From positions 19,277,047 to 19,341,046 of the forward strand of contig NC_050471.1 in the NCBI RefSeq assembly GCF_013373865.1: a stretch of 64,000 nt of DNA. Reading direction: 5' to 3'. This stretch comes from Monomorium pharaonis. Taxonomy: Eukaryota > Arthropoda > Insecta > Hymenoptera > Formicidae. The translations under genes were made by a program, and so were the position numbers. This document shows, in pieces, positions 19,517 through 30,990 of this stretch (its first letter is position 1; every line of letters begins with the position of its first letter). The notes beneath the pieces were generated by a model, which saw only the letters and a list, made by a program, of their open reading frames with translations, had not been told where the DNA came from and made no database searches.

Positions 19517-21630
19517 GTGACGTTGCTTTCCCTCGGGAACGCCAGGTCCGAGGGGGCTACGCCCAATTAAACGGGAATCTCTGTATATGCGGTAACGAGT
19601 AACGCTCTTCTAGTTAGATTCGATAGTTTACTAGACGGTAGCTTCAGTATTTCTCGAGAATGCTCTCTATACGGTATCAGTACTTGCATACGGTATCCCC
19701 CACTCGCTCGGGATTGCTCTCGAAGCGAGAACGGTAACTTGTAGACGGTATCCCCCAAATATCGGACGAGATTGCTCTCGACACGATGACGGTATCTTGT
19801 ATACGGTATCCCCCAATATCGATCGAGATTGCTCTCGATACGATAGCGGTAACGTGCAAGAACGGTAACTTCCCAAGGCTCTAATTTGTTGGGCGCCAGG
19901 CGCGATTTCTCGCGCCACACAATAATCAACGATAATACGGTAACTAACTAGAAAGCGTTACAAGTGCCGGTAGCTCTTTCTCTCGAGACGGTAGAGTGGC
20001 GTGGTTCTTATTGAGACGGACGGTGTGGAGATGTCGGATCGAGGCAGGTCGTATAAAGATTCGATACTCAATTTGGTAGACAATTAACGAGTTATATTGT
20101 ATTTCTGTAGTCACAGTTTGAGAACGGTAACAAGGCGACAATGAGCTTTACTCAAGGAATTTTCACAATTAATTCACGACTATAACTTTACTGAAGACGG
20201 AAACGAATTATAGATACAAGAAATGCGGAAACTATAGAATTGATAATACGCGGCGGGAGGCCGACGAGGCTCTCCGCTCGAACGAAGACAAAAGTACGAA
20301 TGGCTGAAACTAGAGATACTATAACAGAGATTCGCCAATGCGTTAACGATTTCTGATTGGCTCCCGTCGCTTGGGGTATAACCGGAAGTATGAGAGAGAA
20401 AAATAGATATAACTGACAGAGAAAGCCTAGCCGATCTAACCTGTCACCTGTCACCTGTCAAAAGAAAACAGAGTAAACCGCCATCGAAAACGTCATATCC
20501 GATATCCGGTTTTACCCCAAGACGGCACATTGGCGAATCTCTGTTACAGTATCTCTAGCTGAAACAAGTCGCGGTAACAATGATTCTACTATCCTATGAC
20601 TGTCGGCTCCGGCGTAGTCCGAGAGGGACGTACTCGCGGTATCAATTATTCGGGGCCGGTCGGTCCGAGCCCTCGTGCGGCCACAAAACTCTACTCTTTC
20701 TTCGAGTTACTTTACACACTAATATCACTAATAATATCGGATTCGGATGACCGATGTCCTCAGAGGAAACGGTATCCGGTATCCGGTCCCGCACGAGGGT
20801 TGACCGCCTTTTCCGAACCTTACTTATCGATGGCTGCCGAGTGCTGGCCTTACAATAATGAACGGAGTCCTGGTCCCTGAAGTCTTCGGTAACTGTCGCG
20901 GTATCTGGGGCTCGTCCTCTGCCAAGTACACGCAGTCACGGCTTGCCGAACAGTAAGGAACCCCGGTCCCGCGCCGGCCGGCTCGAGCCGCCGCGCATGC
21001 GCGTGCTTCGATTTTCGGTCGATCCGCACGCCTCGATCCCATGCTGCGCCACATCGCCTCTCCGAGGGCCTCGTGGTCCGTGCGTGACGACTTCCGCCGA
21101 TGAGGGTGCTATAGCTCTGCCATTTTCGGTTGTCCCGGCTGGCCATGCCGTGGCGAACCGATCTGCGTGGCGGGCTGTTGACAGTCTGACGGTCGCTCCC
21201 CCGGTCTGCAGCCCGGTGGCGTGCCTCTTGCGTGATTCCTCTCAAAAATCTCTAATGTTGCCATGCGGTATCATTTCCGCCACGGTATCCTTGCGGCTCA
21301 GGGCGGTAACAATCAGCCGGGCTCGCGCACGGCTCGGCGGGGAAACTCTGTGCGGGGCACCTCGCCCACTGTCGACTGCTCGCGATCCTTATCCCCCGAT
21401 GGCTGCTCCTCCTCCGTTCTTGGTACAATAAAATTAAGCCCTCACTCGGCGCCTTAGTGCTAACTACCCTAATTATTCTGACAAGGTAATACGGTAACTA
21501 AAAAAAAGAAAAGAAATAATCGTAAAACAAAGTCGTGTCCCCCTCGGCTCGGCGAGGAGGAGTCCCAAACCGACCCCCTCGGTCGGACTTACGCCCTTGT
21601 GACGAACGCGACCGGACGCGTCACGTCACA
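19517..21630. mobile_element. GC-rich inserted element, candidate solo LTR, rich in CGGTAWC words
   Basis: The termini TGTGACGT and ACGTCACA are flanked by AGTA (19513-19516, 21631-21634). The sister element at 24404 shows the uninterrupted context. TG...CA ends and a 4-bp duplication fit a solo LTR, but about 1.87 kb (without its nested MITE) is long and there is no second copy. It is far richer in GC than its host. It contains more than twenty CGGTAAC/CGGTATC words and three tandem units of about 65 bp at about 19690-19860. On the minus strand TGGCGCCCAAC near 19895 resembles a retroviral PBS. The open frames at 20850-21431 overlap on both strands and show no domain, so they are not called. 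Confidence 0.65.
20313..20555. mobile_element. 243-bp MITE with TA duplication
   Basis: The TIRs (about 28 bp) begin GAGATACTATAACAGAGATT and GAGATACTGTAACAGAGATT. They are flanked by TA (20311-20312, 20556-20557). It is the youngest layer in a three-deep nest and a relative of the MITE at 9389-9811. Confidence 0.85.
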
Positions 21631-23105
21631 AGTATTACAACTTTTTACTGATTTTCACATATGCGAAATAGTATGTGAAATATGAAAAGATCCATTTTTG
21701 CTCTGTTCGTAAAAAAATAAAAAATAAATGTCATTTCTTATAATTTTTGAGTATTGTTAATATGCCATATTGTTTCAATAAGTGCAATGTTATCTTAATC
21801 TCCACTTTAAATTCTTTATGTTCCGATGTTTCAATCTGTGCCTCAGAGGTTTTATTTATACGCTTTTGTGACTCTTTCTTTACATAGATTCACTTCCTCT
21901 TTATACTTAATTCACGCTACATAATTAGTGAAGCTTCCCAACCATAATTTAAATATTTTTAAAAATATTATTCTAAACAACTTTTTAAATGCAAAATAAT
22001 TATTACATAAACATTAAATAAATGTTACGTAAATATTATTTTAAACAATTATTGAAATATTAATTAATAATAAATAAACATTAATTAAATATTGTATAAA
22101 TATTTGTCTTAAATTATTATAATTTAATTATTGTAACTTAAATATTAAATCAATATCAGATAAATAAATATAAAATATTATTTTAAATATTTTTTTAAAG
22201 ATAAAGTAAATATATAACATAAACATTAAATAAATGTTATATATATATTATTTTAAACGATTTATTAAATTGTTAAATTAATATTAAATAAATATAAATT
22301 AAACATTACATAACTTGTTTTTATATATTATATATTTGTCCTAAATTATTATTTCAAATAATTAATTGTAACATAAATATTATAATAATTTTAAAAAAAT
22401 ATTTTTAAAGTATTACTTTAAATATTATTTTAAAGATGAAATAAATATTACATGAACATTAAATAAATAATGTTACGTAAATATTATTTTAAACGATTTA
22501 TTAAAATGTGTAAAGTCAATATATTAAATAAATATTAATTAAATATTATATAAATATTTGTCTTAAATCATTATTTTAAATAATTAATGATTGAAATATA
22601 AATATTAAATTAATATTAAATAAATATTTTTTTAAGTTTTATTTTAGATATTTTTTAAATATAAAATAAATATTAAATAAACATTAAATAAATATTGCGT
22701 AAATAATTTTTTTAAACTATTATTTTTAATAAAAAATTAATTATTTTTAAATATTAAATAAACGTTAAATAAACATTTCTTAAATATTTTTTCTAAATCG
22801 TTGTTTAAAATGAATAAATTCTATAAAATAAATATTAAATAAATATTAAATAAATATTATTTGTACAATAAACATTAATAATGTAAAAATAATTAAAAAT
22901 AAATATTTGAAAAACATTAAAAAAATATTGCTTGTTGATTGGGACATAGTAATTATTTAAAAAAACATTCACTTTCGGTCAAATGTGAGTGAATAATAAA
23001 ATGTCTTAAATTATTACATATAAACATAGGTTTAAGAATTAATTGTTCTACAATTGATTATTAATATAAAAGAACAGTAATCACTTGAAAAATAATTAAA
23101 TTAAA

Positions 23106-24029
23106 CCCAGTGAACACAGTAATATAGCAGCAGTGTAACAGCAATGTAACCGAATATAACAGGTTACGTTACTCTGAAATTACACGTAACTTACATGTAA
23201 GTTACAATTTCCGACTCAGCAATATAACATGTTATAATTACATGTTATCTAACCGTTACACAACAGTTACAAAGAAAGATAAAATAAAATAAAAATTTCA
23301 TTTTTTTTAAATTATTTTTATCAACAGCACATACTACATTTAGAATAAATTTTTATTAATTAATTAAATTTAAATTATGTTATTTTTTATTTTATTCTTA
23401 CTTGCCGCTGCTAGATTTGAACGCGGGACCTTAGGATTACGAACCTTGTACTCTACCTGCTACGCCAATTTGACTCATCGATATGTACTTGTTATTGTCT
23501 ACATATACCTATATGTAAACTGACGCGACTATATTATATTTTATAAAAGCAATTAAATTTTGCAAAACATATTAAAAATAAATAGCATTAATTTATTTAC
23601 TTATTAATTTCATTGTTAAATTTATCTTTTTCCATAACCTTAATAATTTGATGGAAATTGAGATCTATTTAGCACTAATCTTTGAAGCGTTCAAATGATT
23701 AATTAGATGGTTAACTATATAGATCATAATTCTAAGAAAAATTGAATAGTATACATTTATTATTCTGTTTTTGTTCAGCACATGATGAATTTAGATTTTG
23801 TGCATTTTTTGTGCGCAGTAATTGTAGACAAACCGTTATTTTTGAAAACATTATCTTTATAATTTTTTTTATTATTAAATAGATCTGTCATTCAGGATGT
23901 TATAATGTCTGATTTCTGAGTCAACAGGTTATTTCCATGTCATATAGCACCTACATATCACAAGAATAACAATGTTAAATTACATGTAACTTCCATGTTA
24001 TATTGCCGCTATAAAATGTGTTCACTGGG
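23106..24029 (-). mobile_element. CCCAGTGAACAC element with tRNA-like segment, inverted copy
   Basis: The whole unit is the reverse complement of the element at 5639-6699, with moderate divergence and some deletion. The ends CCCAGTGAACACAG and TGTGTTCACTGGG are flanked by AA (23104-23105, 24030-24031). No protein is encoded. Confidence 0.8.
23403..23474 (-). other. tRNA-like segment inside a foldback element
   Basis: On the minus strand TGGCGTAGCAGG (A-box-like) and GCGTTCAAATC (B-box-like) are 72-nt-tRNA spaced, with TTCGTAATCC in the anticodon-loop region. It is homologous to 6331-6402. The acceptor stem does not pair, so it is a tRNA-derived module and not a gene. Confidence 0.7.
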
Positions 24030-24403
24030 AATATACCATTAATAATAAGCTATACTTACAAATGATAATTATATACAAATTAATAAAATTTCTGATAAAA
24101 TTGGTAAATTATTCCTTGATAGCACAAAGAGTTTCAGTTATGTTGCAGAGACGTTTCAATGTTATAATTGTGTATCACATTTGTAATATTTCTGAGACTA
24201 CCTTTTTTTTAAACATTACATTTGCAACATTTCTGCAATCATCTTGATTAAAACTTTACATTTGAAATGTACCTGCAATGTAGTATTTTATAATATTACA
24301 AATACAAAATTTCTGAAACTTTTCATATGATATGTTTGGTGCACATTCTTGGCAACGCGAGTACAGTGCCAAAAAGCATTATGCAAGTTACGTGTCATGT
24401 CAT

Positions 24404-25902
24404 CCCAGATAGCACACGGACGTCCTTAGGACGTCCAGGACGGACTTCGTGGATATCCTGAGGACATCCTGATTTTATCCCGGGACGTCCTCAGGACATC
24501 CTGAGGAATAGCAAACGAGCGCCACTTTTTAGTCCTCAGGACATCCTGAGGACAGTCCATCGGACATCCTGAGGACAGTCCATCGGATGTTCTGAGGATA
24601 CCATAGGATTTCCTCAGGACATCCTCAGAAATAGCAAACAATGACCATTTTTTGTCAGATTTTTTAGATTTTTTTTTTTTTAGGATTTTTGATAAATGTA
24701 TCGATTTTTTATAAGAATTGAAACGTTTCTCAGAAAAATTTAAAAAATAAAAAATTCCGATTAATTTAGAAAATTTTTTAAATATTTCTAAGTATTTTTA
24801 ACAGTTTTTGAGAATTGAAAAAAAACTTTAACAAAAAATTAAAAGTTCAAATTATCTCTATGATAATTTTGTAAGAGGAAGAAGAGACTATACATGTTTC
24901 AGCGACTGTTGTACCTGTTAAAGCATGTTTAATCTCTGTACCCGAGAAAACGGTCACCCATCCAAGTATCAACCATCGCCGACGATGCTTGACTTCGAAG
25001 ACCTTACGCTTCCTAACGCTTCGTGATGATCCATGAGTATTTCTTGTTTATGCATACATATTTGTTATAGATCATTACAGTAGATGTTGTCAGAAGGATG
25101 AAACATATATAGTTAACTTATATTTTTATAAATAAATATAAAGTTTTACAGTTTTTTAAAATCATTTTTACATATGCGCACGAAATAGCATGTGGAATAA
25201 CTTATTAAAAAAACTGTTTTTGCGCCGTTTGTATAAAATAAAATAAAAAAATTATTTAATGTCATCTTTTATAATTTTTTAGTATTGCTAATATGCCATA
25301 TTGTTTCAATAAATGTAGACATTCAATCTGACTTTGAAGTCAACATTTTTACACATTTGATTTTGCAATACATTCTAGAAATACGTACGATATTCAAAAA
25401 TTTCTCACTTGCTATATTAATTTACCCGTCTTTTTCAAAAATTACTATACGTCCAGGATGTCCCTGAATACTATTTTAGGATGTCCTGAGGACTTTCGTA
25501 GGATGTCCTGAGGACTCTCTTAGGACGTCGTAAGGACTTTCAGAATATCATATTCTTAGAACATTCTGGGCTATCTAAAATGTCTGGTATTTATACAGTC
25601 ATTATATTTAGTTTATTTTCAGACATTTTGTAGCTAATCAAACTCTTTATACAATATTTTAAGAATAACGTTTTTAGCTAGAATACATATATCCTCAGGA
25701 CATCCCAAGGATGTCCTCAAGACATGAATAAAATTTCAATTTATATTAATACTATTACAGAATTTAACATTCTAAACTTACTTTAAAAGTCAAATTTATA
25801 CATAAAATATTTACAATAATACAACTATTATATCCTGACAAGATCCCAGGACATCCCGGGACATATTCAGGATGATCCTGAGGACGTCCTGTGCTATCTG
25901 GG
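24404..25902. mobile_element. CCCAGATAGCACAC element with GGACATCCTGAGG arms and 5S-like core
   Basis: The ends CCCAGATAGCACACGGACGT and ACGTCCTGTGCTATCTGGG are flanked by AT (24402-24403, 25903-25904). The outer arms are tandem GGACATCCTGAGG-type units. The core has the 5S-like segment (24951-25031), followed by the same AT-rich sequence as at 19403 and 8301. A second element of the family begins immediately at 25905, sharing the AT. No coding capacity. Confidence 0.85.
24951..25031 (-). other. 5S rRNA-derived segment
   Basis: On the minus strand it carries TCGAAGTCAAGCATCGTCGG and then ACTTGGATGGGTGACCG, in the order and spacing of the 5S rRNA internal control region. It is one of three copies in the window, each in an element with different arms. 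Confidence 0.8.
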
Positions 25903-25904
25903 AT

Positions 25905-26433
25905 CCCAGATAGCACACATGATCCTTTTAAGTTCAAAACGAATTCACCTTTTTTAAATCTTTAAGAATTTACGTAATCTGTTCGAAATGAGTTCAAGAA
26001 GAGTACAATATTTAAATTCATTATGAATTCACATAATTTAGTCAAAATAAGTTAAAAAGAAATTCAATATTCAAATTCGTTATGAATTCACACAATTTAG
26101 TCAAAATGAGTTAAAAAGGAATTCAATATTTAAATTCGTTACGAATTTTACATGATTGGTGATAAAAATTACATGATTGGTTCAAAATTAGTCCAAAAAG
26201 AATACCACGTACAAATTTATTATGAATTTATATAATTTAGTCAATATAAAAATTCTTATGAAGAACCGTAACACTATAGAAAGATATAACAAATATAAGT
26301 CTTTTTAATTTTTTAACAAAGCAAAAAAATTTTATAAGACATTTTTTGATTTTATTTTAAAAAATAGAAAAATATACATTTTGTTATTTGCCGTAAATAC
26401 GATTGTATTATTATCTAAATGTATATAAATACT
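25905..26433. repeat. Left part of another CCCAGATAGCACAC element, AATTCA-type arm
   Basis: It begins CCCAGATAGCACACATGATC directly after the previous element. It then runs into degenerate units of about 60 bp (ttaaattcgttatgaattca ... aatttagtcaaaatgagtt). No right terminus is found before the CT-rich tract at 26434, so the copy is truncated. Confidence 0.65.
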
Positions 26434-26482
26434 CTCTCCCTCTCCCCCCCTCCCCCTCCCCCCCCCTCTCTCTCTCTCTCTT
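26434..26482. repeat. CT/C-rich microsatellite at the BEL breakpoint
   Basis: A CTCTCCC/CCCCCT/CTCTCT tract. The minus-strand BEL pol frame runs straight into it and loses similarity, so it marks the truncation point of that element. Confidence 0.8.
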
Positions 26483-26483
26483 T

Positions 26484-28482
26484 CAACGCGACCGAAGAAT
26501 CAGTCCATCCGAATGTGGGAGTTTGCTGTAGATTCAACGCATCCTGCACGAACTGCAGCAATCGCGTCAGCAACACGATCGCGTTCAACTCAAGCCGCGG
26601 CACGCTGATTGTTTTTATCGGCGCTACCTTGGACTTCGAAGTTAGTAGCGTTATGGAGAATTTATTCGCTAAATCAAGCACTCTCAGATAAACGACAGCG
26701 GCGTATGCTCGATTAGACGTGTCCGCGAATCCGTGCAACTCGACAAATAGACTTTCCGTGCGAATTCCCGCCCAGCGCGGGATACGTATTTTGTGCAAAT
26801 CAACAAGCTCTGTGCAGTATTTCTCCCACGGTCCTAACAATTTCGGGGAGATCGTGGAACCCCAATCATATTTCCTCAGCTCTTGAATCATTATTTTAGA
26901 TGTAATTATTACTGGAGATGCCCATCCCAGGGGATCAAAAATTTTCGCAATGAATGAAAGAATCGATCGTTTTGTATTGATGCTGGTATTTAAGGGCGCG
27001 ATCAAAAAGAATCTTCCCGCGGTACCCATGTAAGACCGAGTACTTTTAATGAGTTGTTTTTATCGAACGAGTGCTCGAGTGCAAGTTCATGTGCACCCGA
27101 TAGAATGTCTACTAATAGTTCCTTTGAATTGGCGGCCCATTTTCGTAAATGGAAGCCGCCTCTTGACATTAGGAATATAAGTTGCTCGCGAGCCTCCCGA
27201 AGCGACCGAATATCGTCGGCGCCAAATAAAACGTCATCGACGTACAATGAATTCAGTAAGATTTTGCGCGCTTTCGAAAAGGAAGGATCGTCATCGTGAG
27301 TCAATTGTTTTAAAACGCGCATGGCTAAATACGGGGCTGGAACCGTACCGTATGTAACTGTTAACAACTGATATGATTGAATCGACCGATCAAGTTGCGG
27401 TCGGAATAAAATTCGAGAAAAGTCGACGTTGTCTAGATGTACGCGAATCTGTCGAAACATCTTTTTAATGTCGGCAGTATATACGTATTGGAATTGTCGC
27501 CAGCAAAGTAGAATGGACGACAAGTCACCTTGCAATTTAGGTCCAGTCATTAGATGATCATTTAATGTAGTGCCATTGCTTGTTTAACACGATACATTAA
27601 AGTTTAATGATTAAACACTACACGCAGTTTAGTCGTGCTGCTGGCTTCGCGCAAGACTAGATGATGCGAGATGTACACTGACCGAAAACGCGTCGGCAAA
27701 TTCTCGGAAACACTTTTAATATGTCCCAGCGCTTCATATTCGCGCAAAAATTCGGAGTATTGCTTCTCGAGATTTGAGTTTCTTTGCAATCGACGTTCTA
27801 ATTTTAAATATAAGCTAGCAGTAATTCCGCACGTGGATCTGATATCGATCGGAGGGCCGGTTCGAAACGATAGGCGTACTATGTATCGGCCGTCGGCGTC
27901 GCAAGTATGAGTTTTCTGAAAATGAATTTCGCATTGCTTATTTTCTTCCGACATAGACGGTGCCGAAGGAATTTCCTCGATTTCCCAAAATGTCTAGAGT
28001 AACGAATCAATTGATAAATCCGTAACACAATTTAGGAAACTAACCGATCCGGATATCGAATTAATACTTTCGGTAGGGCCTGATAAGATCCACCCCAGTG
28101 CAGTAAACTGGGGCGTCGGAGAATTAGAACCCTGTCGAATTTCATTTTTTAATAACGACCCATATAAATCCGCTCCAATGAGCAGATGGATCGGATGATT
28201 GCTAAATGGATCTGGATTCACAAGCTTTAAATTTTTTAAATGAGGCCAGGAATCCATCGGTTTAGATCTGGAGCAGGCATAAGCAGTAATTTTTTGATAG
28301 ACAAAGGCCGTTAATGAGAACGATTAATTTTTCTCGCCGTTCGCCTCAAGCGTGAGGAAGACTCGAGACCTCGCTACGCCACTGTATCGCTCATCGAAAC
28401 AATGTACCTGCAAGCTCGCGCGGGCCCGCCTCGTACGCATCGTCTGACACAGAGATTCCGAAATAAAACTAACTGCGGAACC
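26484..28482 (-). pseudogene. BEL/Pao protease, reverse transcriptase and RNase H remnant
   Basis: From 28482 downward: the C-terminal protease part (LLIGADLYGSLL and ALGWILSG, about 28190-28080), a linker with FWEIEEIP-type sequence, and the RT N-terminal part (to 27604). Next come RT palm motifs with ADIKKMFRQI (about 27460) and the catalytic YVDD (about 27235), a conserved FDPLGW (about 26925), and an RNase H-like HGFADTS (about 26745) that stops soon after GWTDSS. BEL/Pao polymerases normally continue into integrase, which is absent. The frame is constant from Gag to 27604 except for stop codons. It then shifts twice, through the short insertion near 27590 and near 27005. Confidence 0.85.
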
Positions 28483-28485
28483 CTA

Positions 28486-29840
28486 ATCTAATAACGCACG
28501 CACTTTGAACTTGCGGTTTTCTTGGATGCGCAAGATCACCCACGCGGTCGCCAGTAACATGCTCGGCGGTTTTTTGACCGATGTATTAATCATTTGCACG
28601 GAGACCGTGGCGGTCTCACTCTTAATCTCGGAGGAGCACAAGTCGTTCAATTGCAACTTAACTTCTTTGTCTTGGAAGACAGAGTTCTCGCTAACAGATT
28701 GTACATGAATAGCGGTATCGCGATGCAGAAGGGTATGATGCGCTCGTCGACACAAGTTACATCGTTTTTTACTCGGACAATTCGTCGGAAAATGTCCGTT
28801 ATTAAAACAATTGAAACAGCACTTATGTGCGCGCAGCAGTTGAGTTTTTTGCTCAACAGACAAGCTCTTAAACTGGTCAGACTGTATCAAACGATGGTTC
28901 CCGGAACAACTGGAACATTTATCATCCGCGACATTATTGATAGAGGCACGGTTTAAAATTTTCGTTTTGAAAATCGGCACTTCCGGTTTAGATTTCAAAT
29001 AATCGGTAAGACCACGGATACGCAACGTCATAAATTCGCGAATCTCTTGGTAAATAGGGTGTACCGTGGATCCGCCACGTTGCAGGTTCCACTCGTTACG
29101 CGTGCGTGGACTGAATTTTTGAGAAATTATACGAACTAATAAGTCGTCCCATTGATCGACAGGGCGGTTTAAATTGCTTAGAGCGTTTAATAATACGGCA
29201 ACAGTGTCTCGTAAAGTTTTTAGCTCAGTAGCGTTTTCTGTTTTCATTATAGGTAAATTCGCAAAAGCATGAATATGAGAATAAATAATAGCTCGTTGAT
29301 CATCATATTCCTCAACAAGTAGCTTCCACGCAGCGTCGTAATTTGCGTCTGCAATTTGAATGTGATTTATTAATACCGCGGTATCGTCCGTGACGCTGGC
29401 CTTTAAGTAGTGTAATTTTTGCGTATTCGAAAGCGACTCCTTAAAGGCTACGAGCGATTCAAAGAGTTCGCGGAAGTTTTTCCATTCTGAAAAATTACCG
29501 GAGAACTTTGGTAACGAGATGCGTGGTAATTGCAACAATATCGCACTGGAAGGATCTCTCACAGATACATCGCTTATCGAAGCGTTTCCGCTATGCTCAG
29601 ATGCGGCGAAGTTACCAATGACGTCGGAGAGGCAGTCCGCGGCTTCATGATACGCATCCTCGGCGGTGAAGAATTTCCCTTCCGTAAAATATTTGTCAGC
29701 GCGTAACTTCTCCGCCGGCATCAGTTGGAGTAATCGGATGTTGAGTAGTTGACAGGATTCTCATAATCCTTCTAGGTCATCTAATCGTTTTTTAGCTTTG
29801 TGTAGTAACGTTAGCTCTGCTGATTTTTTAAAATTTGGCA
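28486..29840 (-). pseudogene. BEL/Pao Gag remnant with zinc knuckles
   Basis: A 412-codon open stretch (29721-28483) has a DUF1759-like Gag core (PRISLPKFSGNFSEWKNF at about residues 65-83) and paired cysteine motifs (CFNCFNNGHFPTNC, then CNLCRRAHHTLLH) near residues 300-335. It ends at the aspartic-protease start, RALLD, where a TAG replaces the next codon. Upstream coding continues to about 29840 beyond a TGA at 29761. Methionine 29721 is therefore internal and the real Gag start has been lost. Confidence 0.8.
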
Positions 29841-30375
29841 GAACTCTTTTGATCGAGGCAATAACAGTAGCTTGTTTAATGAGGAGAGCTTATAGATCTG
29901 CTATGGTGGCAAGTGGACAATTCTCGTCCTATAAACTGCATGGATGCAAAGCGCAATTAACGTGCAAAATCAATAAATTCACCACGCTAAGGAGCGATGG
30001 GAAATGTACTTCAATACTGCCTAGACAGTCGGTCCTCAAGATGGGAACGCACTAAAGAGCGCGTAAGTTTGAGTGCGCGGCACTGCGGATCACGCAGAGC
30101 GCTCATGAAGATACGTGACAAGAGCACGTTTGCTGATCATAAGATGTGCGAAGATGCACGATAACTGCGACTTCTTCTTTCATCCGAGAATTTTCCTCGC
30201 GGATTGTGCAGGTTTAATTGTTATAGGCTCACTTAGCGGTTCCCAATGCAGTGGATGCTGAATCTCCACGGGAGCACGATTGTTTGAATCTTGTTTCGAC
30301 GGCCGCCTTCACACTCGCAAATAAAGTATTCCCAGGACTCGTTTCTCCCCAGATCCCAGGCTCGAAGGACCATTC

Positions 30376-30760
30376 AATGTGACCGCGCCCTCAACGTTAT
30401 GCGCTTCATCAACCGAGTTGATTTAATTCGCCGGACGAGAGAAAAAATAGGCTTGTTGGTTGTAAAGCAATTTATTATTTTTTCTATCACCAAAGCGCGA
30501 GCGGACTGTGATACACAAGACACTATTACTCGCGGGATCAGATTAAATTACAATACTGCGAACCGACGAATACTCTCGACGAAGTCAAAGTCGACAATGA
30601 GCTACCGCTCTTCCCAAATCCTCGGCATTCCAGCCCACAGAGACCATAATGGTAAACACGACGTGATAGTTCGATTTCAGTAGCCAATCAGATCACGACA
30701 CCGTGGTCTTGAATGTGACTTCTGCATGTTAAGAAGACACCGACGGATATCTGTTTGCGA
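30376..30760 (-). repeat. Candidate 5' LTR and PBS of the BEL copy
   Basis: On the minus strand TGGTCCTTCGAGCC (about 30376-30363) has the look of the conserved sequence just inside BEL/Pao 5' LTRs. The region beyond it carries an AATAAA (30471-30476) and GC content typical of an LTR. The outer LTR border cannot be set without a second LTR. Confidence 0.35.
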
Positions 30761-30990
30761 GAATGCAAGAGAAGTAAAAAAAAACTAGATATAACGGACT
30801 TTCCCGAACAAAAGAAATGAATCTCATCGAAGAGATTTTTAAATGCCTTTAATTAAAAAATAGACAGAAGTTTTTTGTAAATTGACATTTTTATCAAAAA
30901 TGCACAAGAATATACAAATTTAACGAACTGATAACTTTCTTCTTATAAATATCATACTTTATATAGAAATTCTAAAAAATTATATATTAA
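30761..30990. other. AT-rich spacer, no gene seen
   Basis: Non-coding AT-rich sequence between the BEL remnant and the TTAA-flanked element. Confidence 0.5.

Larger units (their letters stand above)
18929..22943. mobile_element. 4-kb CCCAATCA...TGATTGGG foldback with AT satellite arms and 5S-like core
   Basis: The ends CCCAATCAGAAAAACAATAT and TATTGCTTGTTGATTGGG are flanked by AC (18927-18928, 22944-22945). The arms are degenerate AATATTAAATAAATATT and TTTAAAAAA repeats. The core carries the 5S-like segment (19321-19402) and the AT-rich sequence shared with the elements at 7875 and 24404. A GC-rich element (19517-21630) splits the core. Without it the unit is about 1.9 kb. No transposase. 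Confidence 0.75.
26483..30385 (-). mobile_element. Decayed BEL/Pao LTR retrotransposon, 3' truncated
   Basis: On the minus strand the order is leader, Gag, zinc knuckles, protease, RT and RNase H, typical of BEL/Pao. The integrase and 3' LTR are missing because similarity stops at the CT tract. The lesions I can see are a TGA at 29761-29763, a TAG at 28483-28485 inside the protease active-site triplet, a TAA at 28324-28326, a TAG at 27994-27996, a small insertion of about 14 bp plus a stop near 27575-27600, and a frameshift near 27005. The element cannot be active. Confidence 0.85.

Noticed and set aside
20596..21457. GC-rich open frames on both strands (up to 162 codons)
   Set aside because: They overlap each other antisense and lie inside the GC-rich insertion. 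Frames stay open there because stop codons are rare in GC-rich DNA, and no domain is visible.
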